From Punica granatum (taxonomy: Eukaryota > Streptophyta > Magnoliopsida > Myrtales > Lythraceae): a stretch of 64,000 bases of DNA. The notes under the pieces are model-generated. The model had not been told where the DNA came from. It searched no databases and saw only the letters and a list, made by a program, of their open reading frames with translations. Of the stretch, positions 25,288 through 37,273 are shown one piece after another; the stretch's first letter is position 1, and the number at the start of each line of letters is the position of its first letter. The stretch covers positions 28,442,001 to 28,506,000 of the forward strand of contig NC_045131.1 in NCBI RefSeq assembly GCF_007655135.1, given 5' to 3'. Made by a program: the position numbers and the translations under genes.

Positions 25288-26705
25288 GAACCATACTCGG
25301 ACGGCAAGGTCCCCTGGACCTATGAGGGAGGTGTCGGAAGCCTCGACCAGCAATTCGGCATCATGGGCATAACACGCTCGGGACGACTATATGAGAGCCC
25401 GGTAACCACAGACAAAGGGAAGGCACCCGCAATAGGAGTTGAGGCCATACCCGAAGCCTCGCCTACTCCGCCCAAGAAAGTGACCGAAGAAGAGGCTGAA
25501 GCCTTAATGAAGATCATCAAGGCAAGCGAGTATAAGGTGGTGGAACAGATGGCCAAATCTCCGGCCCATATATCATTGCTCACCCTCCTCCTCATCTCAG
25601 AACCATATAGGGAAGCCCTCCTGCGGGTCCTAACGGCTGCACAAGTTCCCAAGGGGACATCTCCGGACCGGATAGAGGAAACCGTCAACTCCATCTTCTC
25701 CAATACGATCTCGTTTTTGGATGATGAGCTCCCATCTGAAGGGTGCGCACATTCCCGGGCATTGCACATCGTCTGCAAATGCAACAACCATATCGTTGGC
25801 CGAGTCATGATTAACAACGGCTCCGCACTCAACGTATGCCCGGTGACTACTTTAAAGTAGATGAACGTAGATCTCAATCGCGTCCGCCCTAGCAAGACAG
25901 CGGTCCGAGCCTTCGACGGCTCGCGGAGGGAGGTGAACGGGGAAATCGACCTCCTCATAGACGTTAGCCCATGCTCTTTTAGCGTCACATTCCAAGTACT
26001 GGATATCCCGAACGCCTTCAACCTACTGCTCGGAAGGCCTTGGATCCACTCGACTGGTGCCATTCCCTCCTCTCTACATCAGAAGCTGAAATTCGTCGTC
26101 GAAGAGAGGATTATCACGGTCAAAGGGGAGGAAGACTACGCCATCTATAAAGAGACGGCGGTCCCTTACATCAGCGTCGGAAACGACGAAAACCTGCCCT
26201 TCCACTCCTTCGAGACCATCTCCGTCATTCGGGATTTTGGAGAGACCGGATCGTCCCGCGCCGACCGCATGATAGGGAAAGTTCTCTTGCGCCATAATTA
26301 CATCCCCGGAACCGGCCTTGGGGCGCGCGGATAAGTGATCAATCGCCCCATTGAAGTACAGGAATACAAACATAGGAAGGGACTCGGCTTTCGCCCCTCC
26401 TGCCATGAAATGATGGAAGCCCGCAGGAGCAACCATCTCCAACGCCTCGCCATGCAATACGGGAGGCTCAACAGGGGCGTGCAAATTCCCCCGCTGTCTC
26501 GCTTCTTTCCTGGACCTCCACTCATCATCAGGAGCACCCTTGACGCCCTTTCCTCGGACTTCGATAACACGCCTGACGCTTCGCCAACCGTGTGCGCCGT
26601 CACAAAGGAGATTCCTTCAGGGGTTCACATCCACCCGGCGCAGGAAAATGAGGAGCTCAACAACTGGACCTCAGTCCCGCGCTATTCTGCTGTGATCGCC
26701 GATGT
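25288..26705 (+). pseudogene. Protease region and G-patch-like motif of the Ogre-type element
   Basis: Same frame as gag. The aspartic-protease core reads VGRVMINNGSALNVCP near 25795-25845; relatives have D-N-G-S, so the catalytic Asp appears replaced by Asn. Flap and C-terminal segments follow (NAFNLLLGRPWIHSTGAI). A stop TAG lies at 25858 and another, TAA, at 26332, just after a G-patch-like GTGLGARG. The frame goes on to 26705, where a splice donor (GTAAG) overlaps an in-frame TAA. Aspartic proteases process the gag-pol polyprotein; this copy should be inactive. Confidence 0.8.
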
Positions 26706-26917
26706 GTAAGATTTATCTATGTAGAAGATGTTTCCCGCGTGTCGGCGTAACCATAGGCCACACGGCGGAAGAGGGATCTCTGTTATGGTTTCACGATTCA
26801 GACTATCAATGAAATCCCTACATGCATTTTTTGAATTCCTGCGTGTTTTACCCTCTTTCCCTATTATTTTGTTAGCAACGTTCTAAATTGTCTAAAACAA
26901 TTCTTTCAATTTCCCAG
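26706..26917 (+). other. Probable intron between protease and reverse transcriptase
   Basis: Donor GTAAGATTT at 26706 and acceptor TTTCAATTTCCCAG ending at 26917, 212 nt, T-rich before the acceptor. Removing it joins the protease frame to the pol frame without a shift (one codon is split). Without removal, TAA at 26707-26709 ends the protease product. A spliced intron at this place is a described trait of Ogre elements. Splicing here is predicted, not shown. Confidence 0.7.
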
Positions 26918-29900
26918 GCTCCACTCCAATCCAAATCTTCGACACGTCAATTCGAACCTACTCGAAGAATGTCTCGGAGAGCTCGGACCCATATACTTCG
27001 AGAAGGGGCTCGACGAAGACAGTCAAGTGCCTGAGATAGAAAAGAGTTTGCACCACCTCGAAGATCGCCAGCTCACCTCAGTCGAGCCAACGGAAGAGAT
27101 TAATGTGGGCACCGAAGATGAGCCCCGCACCTTAAAGATTGGCACGGGCCTCGACCCAACGCAACGAGCCCGGATGATCGACTTCCTAACAAGATACCAA
27201 GAAGTCTTTGCCTAGTCCTACGCCGACATGCTGGATCCAGACCCATCGATGGTCAAGCACTTCCTCCCGCTAGACACTGAGAAGTTCCTGCCCAAGCGGC
27301 AGCAGTTACGACGGCAACGGGCAAGCCTCCTCCTCCGCATCAAAGAGGAGGTTGTCAAGCAGATCAACGAGGGTTTTCTTGAAGTTTGTAACTATTCCGA
27401 ATGGGTGGCAAACATTGTGCCAGTAGAAAAGAAAGACGGGAGGGTCCGGGTTTGCGTCGACTACCGAGACCTCAACAAGGCTAGCCCCAAAGACAATTTT
27501 TCCCTGCCCCACATCGACATACTAGTTGACAACACGGCACGCCACACCCAATTATCCTTCATGGATGGCTTCTCCGGATACAATCAAATTCGGATGGCCG
27601 AGGAAGACAAGATCAAGACGACGTTCACTACGATGTGGGGAACCTTTTGTTACCGCGTCATACCTTTCGGCCTCAAAAACGTCGGGGCAACTTATCAGAG
27701 GGCTATGGTCACATTGTTCCACGATGTGATGCATAAAGAAGTCGAGGTCTATGTCGACGACATGATTGCCAAGTCCAAAGAAGGAGAAGATCACCTCGTC
27801 AACTTGAAGCGTCTTTTTGACCGTTTAAAAGGGTACAAACTCCGGCTTAATCCGGCAAAATGCACGTTCGACGCCCGGTCGGGAAAACTGCTAGGATTCG
27901 TGGTCAGCGAGCGCGGTATCGAGGTAGACCAGGATAAAGTCAAGGCAATGAAAGAGCTTCCTCCGCCGTCGTCGGTCCATGAAGTACGAGGCTTTCCAGG
28001 GCGATTGAACTACATCGCGCGATTCATTGCAAACCTGACAGACAAATGCCAACCACTCTTTCGCTTGCTCCGCAAGAACGCGGCGATCGAATGGAACGAA
28101 GAATGTCAGAAGGCCTTCGACACCATCAAGGCATATCTGGTTCAACTGCCTGTATTGGTTCCGCCTACACCAGGTCGCCCCCTCATACTTTACCTAACTG
28201 TACGTCGACAATCATTGGGATGCATGTTAGGGCAGGAAGAGGAGTCCACACACACGAAGCACGCAATCTATTATCTGAGCAAAAAGTTCACCGACGGAGA
28301 GTCCAATTATCCGGAAATCGAGAAGATGTGCTGTGCATTGGTGTGGGTCATGCAGAGACTCCGACAATACACGCTCTATCACACGATTTGCTTGCTGTCA
28401 AAGACGGATCCCTTGAAGTATTTGCTTGATAGCCCGTCCTCCATGCGGAACATCGCTAAATGGCGTTGTCAATTAACGGAATACGACATTGAATATGTGT
28501 CCCGTACCTCGGTTAAAGGGCAGGCGATCGCGGATCATTTGGCAGAATTCCCAATTGAGGACAACACGCCTATCGACCCCAACTTCCCAGATGAAGGGAT
28601 TCTTCAAGTAGATGATGAGGGGGAGAAGTCGGGGTGGAAGATGTACTTTGACGGTGCCGTCAACTCCATGGGGTCCGGCATCGGCGCAGTGCTAATATCA
28701 CCGGACGGACGCTACTACCCGGTGGCGGCAAAAATTGATTTTCCATGCACCAATAACGTGGCCGAGTACGAGGCATGCATCCTCGGTTTACAAGCGGCAA
28801 TCGACTTCAAGGTGAAAGAGCTAGAAGTATTCGGTGACTCTATGCTCGTAATCTTCCAAACATTGGGGCAGTGGAAGACAAAGGATGCAAAGTTGGTGCC
28901 ATACCACGAGTACCTCGAGAAGTTAGCGGAGAATTTCGAAAACATCTCGTTCACTTATACCCCACGCATGACAAATCAGTTCGCAGATGCGCTTGCAACG
29001 CTCGCCTCCATGGTGAGCATCACGAGGGAAAACCTTATCGAGCCCCTCGAAATTGAGATAGCCGAAGGACCGGTGCACTGCAACGCAATCGAAGTGTCCG
29101 AGGCAAAGCCGTGGTACCAAGACATTTAGAATTTCTTACGAACAGGCCAATACCCTCCTTTCGCGGACCGTCGCAATCGAAAGACGCTCAGATACCTCGT
29201 GATACGCTATTTTTTTAGCGGTGAGATATTTTACCGCCGTTCCTTTGACCCCACTCTCCTCCGGTGCATCGAGGAACACGAGTCACGACGTCTCATGGAG
29301 GAAGTGCACGGGAGAAATTGTGGACCCCATATGAACGGTCTCATGCTCGCTAAGAAGATTATGCGCTTAGGCTACTATTGGTCCACCATGGAGACTGATT
29401 GTGTGAAGCATGTCAGGCATTGCCACCGATGTCAGGTCTACACCGATCAGATCAAAGCGCCGCCCAATGAACTACGCCCCATTACGACACCATGGCCTTT
29501 CTCAATGTGGGGAATGGATGTTATTGGCCCGATCAACCCTAAAGCGTCTAACGGACATATGTTTATCTTGGTGGCAATTGATTACTTCACCAAATGGATC
29601 GAGGCTATCACTCTCGCGTCGGTCACTGCAAAAGCCGTGGCCCGTTTTCTCAGGCGTGATGTCATTGCCCAGTATGGAGTCCCGGTAACGATCATCACGG
29701 ATAATGCCAAGAATTTGAACAACAAAGTCATCGACGAGCTCTGTGCCCAATTCAAGATCCAGCATCGCAATTCCACCCCATATCGTCCACAAATGAATGG
29801 TGCGGTGGAAGCTGCGATCAATAACATCAAGAAGATCATTGAGAAAATGACAGTGAATTACAAGGACTAGCACGAAATGCTCCCTTACGCTCTCTTGGCA

Positions 29901-30359
29901 TATCGAACGTCAATCCGGACTTCCACGGGGGCAATCCCATATTCCTTGGTTTACGGCATGGAAGCAGTCCTCCCAATTGAGGTTGAAATCCCTTCTATGA
30001 GGATCCTTGCCGAAGCCGAACTTAAAGAAGCAGAATGGGCAAAACAGCGTTACGAACAGTTAAACTTCATTGATGAAAAGAGACTGAAAGCGCTATGCCA
30101 TGGACAGTGCTACCAGCAAAGAATGGCTCGAGCATTCAACACGAGAGTCCGTCACCACGAATTCAATCCCGGTGACCTCGTTTTGAGGAAAGTCCTGCAC
30201 GTCACGCCGGACTCTCGGGGAAAGTTCTCGTACAAATACGACGGACCCTTTGTTGTCAAGGAGACTTTCTCCGGGGGAGTCGTCATTTTAAGCGACATGG
30301 ACGGGACTGAAAATGCGCTCCCGGTCAACGCTGATGCCATCAAGAAATATTATCCATGA
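26918..30359 (+). pseudogene. Pol of the Ogre-type element: RT, two RNase H domains, integrase
   Basis: One frame to 30359. Reverse transcriptase spans about 27400-27960, with RVCVDYRDLNKASPKDN, LSFMDGFSGYNQI and the catalytic YVDD at 27750-27761. A degenerate first RNase H/connection follows (28150-28480), then a second, archaeal-type RNase H (28630-28990; MYFDGAVN, NNVAEYEAC, GDSMLV, FADALA), the Tat-lineage signature. Integrase (29130-30359) has a zinc-binding H-H-C-C region ending HCHRCQVY, the D,D-35-E core (WGMDVIGP, IITDNAKN, NGAVEAA) and a C-terminal GDLVLRKV segment. In-frame TAG stops at 27213, 29127 and 29868 disable it; the first and last sit where relatives have Trp. Confidence 0.92.
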
Positions 30360-30494
30360 CCACCCATGTTGTATCTCAATTGCCGGACCTCGTGTCTGTT
30401 CCTTTTATAGCATCATTTTCATTCATCCATGACCACCCATACTCTCGTCATTCTCTCCACCACGAAACCTTACTGAGAGAAAAAAAGAATAATT

Positions 30495-30800
30495 TTTCCC
30501 GCTAGGTCGAAAACCTCCCTGAGGCGGTCTAGACAAAAGTTAGGGAACGAGCGGCACGGCTTAAAATCCTGCAAAGGGGAGCCGTGGCAAAAGGAGAGCA
30601 TAAATCATTTCCTCGCTAGGTCGAAAACCCTCAGAGGGCGGCCTAAGCAAAAGTTAGAGGAACCGAGAGGTGCGATCTCACCCAAAGCACAGGTAATCGT
30701 ATCAAAAGGTGAGCATTCATGTGAGAAAAATCAAATAAAACACCCCGCTAGGTTATCACGCATCTCGCGGCCTAGACAAAAGTTAGGGGACAATGTCGGC
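30495..30800 (+). repeat. Three degenerate tandem units of about 115-130 bp
   Basis: Each unit has 'CCGCTAGGTCGAAAACC', then GAGG-CGG-CTA-ACAAAAGTTAGGG. Unit starts are near 30499, 30612 and 30742. Confidence 0.8.
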
Positions 30801-31739
30801 GTGACCACGAAAGAAAGGCAACACTTCTCCATGAAGCTACACCGAGTAGTGGTTCGGCATTCTTCAACGCAAGCAAACTCTCTTTGGTTCTCCAGGCTCG
30901 AGACTCGCCTCGAAATGGGGTCGAATCAACGTATCCTTGATTTGGAGGATCCCATAAGATCCCTCCCTTTACCGTTATATACATATTCCACAGGTTACCC
31001 GTTCCAAAAAAGCCATTCTCCGATAGGGACACGACCGCCCTCCAACAGTCACCGATAGCAAATCCCCGATGCATCTTTACATGGATTTCTCTTATACATC
31101 ATGGTTTCGTCGATGGAGCACAGCTGAAATCCTTTGTAAGTTTTCGTTTCTCCGCGCGCAGGTGCAGTCGGGAACCCTAAGAGGCATCTTCTCCCCGACG
31201 GACGCGCGATTGGCTCATGTAGCAAGTCGCAACCTCAAGCCGAGTGGAGGGCCCTAGCAAAGAGAAGGAAAGCCACCCGATTCCCACTCAAACCGCAACA
31301 AATAACCCCTGGCGTCGCAAACACTTCCTTTTACCTGTGCTTACAAATCGCTAGTAATCCCATGACTTACTAATGATGTTAGGATCACAGGTACAACAAA
31401 GGCAAGAACTACGGCGGACTCTGATTTCCGACCCCTCGGGATACGTAGGCGCTCTACCCTAGAGCTCGAGTACCTCATCGCACGACCGGGGCATCCTCAG
31501 CGAAGCAGCCGCCTCAGCGCGAGACCCGTCCTCGACAAATCAAAGACCTCGGGGCTACGCAAGACACCGTCATCAAACAAGCACCTCGGTCGCACGACGA
31601 TTCGCGAGCCATAATCACCACTGCATCGCCCTAGCGTGATCTTGGCTGAGTGTCAAGCGAACTGTCCTTTTAGCGCTAAGCGCTATTCCTTGACACTGAT
31701 CTCTGCTCCTGCATTCCATGCACTTCTTTACTTTTCCCG

Positions 31740-32140
31740 CATCGCACGGGCCCATAAACCCGTGTCTTTACTTTCCCCACACCGCACGGGCCCATAAACC
31801 AGTGTCTTTATTTTCCCTGCACCGCACGGGCCCATAAACCCGTGTCTTTACTTTCTCGCATCGCACGAGCTCATAAACATGTGTATTTACTTTTCCTGCA
31901 CCGCACGGTCCCATAAACCCGTGTCTTTACTTTCTCGTATCGCACGGGCCCATAAACCCGTGTCTTTACTTTCCTGGCACAGCACGGGCCCATAAACCCG
32001 TGTCCTTACTTTTCTCCCACCGCACGGGCCCATAAACCCGTGTCTTTACTTTCCTTGCACCGCACGGGCCCATAAACCCGTGTCTTTACTTTTCATGCAC
32101 CGCACGGGCCTATAAATCCGAGCATTTACTTTCCATAAAC
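31740..32140 (+). repeat. 40-bp tandem array, about 10 units
   Basis: Units of 39-40 bp: CGCACGGGCCCATAAACCCG then TGTCTTTACTTTCC and a variable tail. Starts are at 31743, 31783, 31823, 31862, 31902, 31941, about 31980, 32021, 32061 and 32101. Inside each unit CACGGG and CCCGTG form a small inverted repeat around CCCATAAA. Confidence 0.95.
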
Positions 32141-32350
32141 CCGCAATTTATTACTTTAAGTTTGATTCCCCTTTTTCCTATTCGCTAATTCCGACATCTG
32201 TTCTATACATTTAGGTACGTATACTTAATTTCTTCCCACGCATCCAAAGCTTAGGAACCAGCGGCCAGGGAGTGACGACAAGGCTGTCGCCGGGACCAAA
32301 AAGGGATGCTTCTCATGATCTTTGGTTACCTCCTCTAATTAAGCACGCAA

Positions 32351-32366
32351 CCAAAGAGGGGCAAGT
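32351..32366 (+). other. Polypurine tract of the Ogre-type element
   Basis: CCAAAGAGGGGCAAGT directly before the 3' LTR start TGTCAG; it would prime plus-strand synthesis. Confidence 0.8.
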
Positions 32367-34592
32367 TGTCAGCACCCCATTTTGGTCCACCAGCTCCGAC
32401 AGAGGACTTCCGACCAAAGCCCGAGACACTATTCACGATCGGAAAACCGGAGGCGAATGTGCGTGTATAGAGTCATGAATGACAAGACAAAAGCTGGATC
32501 CACTGGGAGAGCATGAGAGGGCAGTCAGAAGAGTAAACAGATGACGAGCCCCGAAGCAACAGTAGCTGGCACTGTGGCACGATTCATCACCGAAGCATCG
32601 AAAGGTGCCCAATGTGGGACTCTAAAAATCCCTCTCGGTGCCAAAGTGGCCAATGACACGCCCGGGCGCGTTTCGGAGGCATCCTGCTTAAGCCGGGACG
32701 CCCCCGAACTCTCGCGAACGCCTTTTCTAACGGGGCTCCCGAGCGCCCGATCCATAGACAAGTAAACGACACCCGGAAAGGGGCCTACGCGTACCCAGGG
32801 ACCACCGGGATCACAGAAAAAGCTTCAGATGACCATTCGGAACTTGACTTGGTTTCCCGAGGGACGTTTCAGTGGTCACAAACGCCTCTCGACGAGTCTT
32901 CGGGGCACATTCATGGAAAACAGAGATCAGAGCGATCCCTGAACACCTCGAGATATTCGGGAAACACTGAGAAAGCCCCAGTCGCAAGTCCCTAGGTCTT
33001 CCCCGGCTAACGGTCTTCGGTCAGAGACGGCGAGCCAACGATCCTGCACGGGACAAGAAAATTCACCGAGACGAACACCACAATGCACAAAGGAGCAATT
33101 GGAGAACGGGGATAGCTAATTCCTCTTCGAATGCCCAAACTGGGCAAAACCGACTCTCGAGGCACTGAGTCACCCGGACATTCGTTCACATGACATATGG
33201 TGATATTAGGCTCATTCAAATTCTCTTCGTTCAAGCATTCCAAATCTATTAATTAATCGGACCCGGAGATCGGATGCGCGTTCAATCAAGTCTCGAGCTT
33301 TTCCTGGCTTTTCTCTTAGTCGAATGGGACCCACAGCTCAGCCAAGCCACCAAGCCACGGCTCAAACCCAAGATCTCGGCTCAACCCCAAGGTCGGCGGC
33401 TCCAAGCTTCAGGAAGCTTCCCTCCACCACCCATTTCAAATATCTTCTTACACACACTCACATCTATCACTTCCCATCACCTCCCATCACTCTTACTCTT
33501 GCTTCCCCTACACTCTAGGTGACCATTTCCCCTCCCTAATCCCTTCTTGAAATTCGGCAGCCCACTAAGTCCCTCCAAAGCACACTTAACTTCCTCTAAT
33601 TGTCCCATTAGTCTTCCCTATAAGTTCCCACTCATCATTAAACTTAATCACTTCTTCAACTTCACTCTCTCTCAAGCTAACATCTCTCCAAAAACCTCTC
33701 AAGCTCCAGCCCTCTCCCTCACTTTCATCCAGCCCTTAACAAGGCCGGAACCGGCCAAAATCATCGGAAAACCGCTTGGTATTCCGGTAACCACCCGACC
33801 CGACTTAAGCCAAAAATTACCAAACTCCCTAGCCTACATATTTCCCCCCTCCCTAAATCCATTTCCGGGCTTATATTTTCCATTTGAAGCCTCCAACATC
33901 ATGTTCCTGCCGTGAAGAGAGTCGGGTCCCAATAACGTTACCCGCGTGCACCCGGACTTCAGCAATGCGCCATTTCCTCCCACGACTTTGCCGAGTCGTG
34001 CCATCACGTTCAAAGGGATCCTCATAACCCCCACCCTCCCCCGTGAAGAGGTGGTCACGGTCCGAGGGCCGATCCACCGTGCACAACCATCGTTCCACCC
34101 GTTTCTTCTTTATCGGGTCCACTTGATTTTTACTGAGCTTTTTCTCACTGTTTCGAGCTTGTTCAAGGTTTGGCACGTTCGGGACTATCCACGAACGTCT
34201 AGATTTATCTCTTAAGAGTCCAACGAACCCGATCTTGCACCGTGCCATGGTCGGAGCTAGCGTGCCGACCCCGTTCTTCCCAAACTGCCGCTGTTGCCAC
34301 CTCTCGGGTACCCGCCACCTGTAGCGTCCAGCCGAGTCTCGCGACTCCCAAGGCCATTTCCCCGACTCTTTCCCTCGTGCATCAAGGCTAGGTAACATCC
34401 CCCTACGACTTAGAGAAGCTAGGATCCTCGATGTTTGCTTATATGTTGTGTTAATATGATTCAAAAGGGGAGGAAAGCATGAAAACGTTTGTTTTCCTTT
34501 AGATCCGGATTCCCATGCAAGCCATGCATCGTCACGTACTTCATTTTCTTTGTTATGTCCATATGTCGTATAAACATGCATGCTTAACATGA

Positions 34593-35444
34593 AATGGTCC
34601 GAATCTAAAAGGATGAGATCGATATAGACTCGAGAGAGTCATGGAGTCTCTAGGTCGAACCTCATAGGGGGGGCCGTGAGCCTCTTTGGCTCTCTAGGGT
34701 CCATAACCCTCTCATCCTTCCGGATTGAGCCATCTCCACGGTCGTGACGTCCCTAATCGTGATTGAAATGTGATTACATGAGGGGAAACGGTTCGGATCT
34801 AGAGGAATGAGGCCGGCATGGACTCAAGAGAGCCATTGAACCTCACGGTTAGACCTATGCGGTGAGCCGTGAGCCTCCTTGGCTCTCTCGGGTCTATGAC
34901 GACCTCATCCTTCCGGATCTAATCGTTTCCATGTTCGTGACGTTTATCCGTGGTTACGACATGTCGGCACGATGGGAAATGTCTGAAATCTAGGAAAGAG
35001 AGGTCTCACAACCTCGGTTGCACCAAGAGGGACCCACAACCATCTTCCACAAAAGAGGGCCGAGAGGCTCCTTGGTTCACTCGAAGTCGTGGACCTCTTA
35101 TCCCATGATTCCGGATATTTCCCGTGATTTGTCTTTTGGTTTGTTATTGTATGAGTCGATGCCGTTTTTATCGTTTCCCTTAAACATAATGCTTGTGTTT
35201 GCTTCACGTGTCTGTTCGCGCATCTGAAGTCATAACGGCATCGCTTTATTGAATATTCGCATCATCGACATCTATGGTGTATGAAGCATGTAAGAAACGA
35301 TTGAAATCGGCGTAGGAGACCACCTAAGATTCGGGTTTGAGCCAAGGAAGCATTCGGCTACTTCCTCCAGGATATGGCCGAGTGCCCCGTGGCTCCCTTC
35401 GAGTCTAGGCTGGTCTCTTCCTCCGCTTGGAAGTCGGTTCTTAG
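34593..35444 (+). other. Row of four long hairpins in the 3' LTR
   Basis: Counterparts of H1-H4 at about 34593-34735, 34784-34930, 34972-35126 and 35290-35444, with the same arms and a few substitutions relative to the 5' LTR. Confidence 0.85.
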
Positions 35445-37250
35445 AGTTGTGTGTAATTGTACTTTTCGTTTAATTTTCAATCATGTATTAATTATTTATT
35501 AGACGTGCTAGTTCCGGATATCGCCCATCAAAACCGTAACCGCAATGTAGAACAATAATCACCGAAGAATCTCACAAACGGGAAAATTGGACGTGTTATT
35601 CGATTAATTAAACTACTTGGACTAAATAATTGGATAAATTGATTATTAATTCGTAAGCGCGTCGATGGCTCACGGAACGGCGAGGATGCCCTTTTCCTTA
35701 AAAAGCCCACAATTTTAAAACACCGAGACGCGTAACACGAATAGAATCGAGTCTAGCGAGTACTCGCATGCCAAGACTTGAGTTTGGGCCCAATTTGAGG
35801 CGGCTCGAGTCGAGACACTCGAGTCCTCCCTAGACTTCTTCGTGTCACACGATCTTCAATTTAAGCACGAACATCACATGTTTTATTATCCAAGGGCATA
35901 ATCGTCATTCCGAGATTCACCGATATCCTAGGCGTTAGGGAGTCGGAAACGCCTCGATCTATGGGCGAGAAAGGGTAACCCATTCGGGGCGAGTTTCATT
36001 CGTATGGCCCGTTCTGTTCATTTTCGGTGTTTCTATCTTCCTATCGTAGATTCGGTGGTGAACCTTTTATTTCAGTTACAAAACACGAAGAACCGAATTA
36101 ATCATGCACTTGACTTAAACGAACATTAGATAACGGATAGGTGGAATGTTAGATTCCAATCTAGAGTCAAAATACGAGTTTGGCTAATTCGGTGAAACCA
36201 CAGTGTTACCTCACTGAATAAGAGTCTTAAAACAAATTCACATATGTAATTGGCTTAGAACCATATTCCAGCCCACCTCTTTGTTTGCCTAGGTTAGATA
36301 CATTGTTTGCTAATCAACCCCGGTCAATAACTGATTAAATCACGTACATTAGACTTAATATACAACTTGTTTGTATTTATCTATATTTGTCAGTTATTGT
36401 CTGTTTTTCATCAGTTTTATCAATTTTCTTCTGTTTTCCATTTGCTTTTGCTAATTTGTTGCGGTTCGGGTCCGAGCCCATAGGTTACGTGTTGCACGGG
36501 GTCCAACGGCCCAAATCACCGAATACGAGGTCCAATGCCTCCTAATTCACTGAGCGCGTGCAACCCGAGTGCGGAATGAGATCTAGCCTCGAGTCACCAT
36601 CACATTTCAAATATGGCCTATGCGGAAGGCAATTTGGATTGGATGTGTAAACGTGTTTAGATATCATCCGGGAGCTCGATTGGTCCAACGGTTACAGTGG
36701 GAACTAATCGGTTCTCTTGTAAACCGCCGGTTCGATCGAACCCGACCCTCGGCTCCTTGAGCCCGTGTTGCCTTAATTTATTTATCGGTCATTCAAAACA
36801 CACGGTGAGCCGGAGCGAAATATTGGCCCAATGCAAACCGATCGGGATCCATTTACTTTATTCAGTTGTACTTTGTAATTATTCGAGTGTACATTGTGAG
36901 GATCTTATTTGTACATCTATTCATTCATTTGTAAGGATCCCCGATCGGCAAGTGAGAGGTCCGAGTGTCGAATCGGTTAAGTTGGTCTATTAATGCCTAG
37001 AGACGAGTGAGCCTGAATACTCGTGGTTTCGGTTCACGCAGGGAGTCGACCGCCGTGGTTTGACGAACTATAAACGTTAGGATAGTGAACCAATTCCTCG
37101 ACGCACAAGCCTACTCATCTTTCGGGTTCTTGGCCCAACTTGATCAATTCATCGACTTTACGGTGTCAAAACGGGCGAGTCAAGTGCAACCCTAAATCAC
37201 GTGGTAAATAAACAAAACGGCAAGCCTAGCAAACTAGAGTACCGAAAGGG

Positions 37251-37273
37251 CGTGCGGGATATAGGCCCGCACG
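37251..37273 (+). other. Compact hairpin near the LTR end
   Basis: CGTGCGGG, loop ATATAGG, CCCGCACG: a perfect 8-bp stem. It is conserved at 53107-53129 and, with one compensatory pair, at 63114-63136 (minus). Confidence 0.85.

Larger units (their letters stand above)
30360..32350 (+). other. 3' untranslated region of the Ogre-type element
   Basis: About 2 kb after pol with no conserved coding sequence. It holds the two repeat blocks listed separately (30495-30800 and 31740-32140). Small frames inside have no recognisable domain. Confidence 0.75.
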
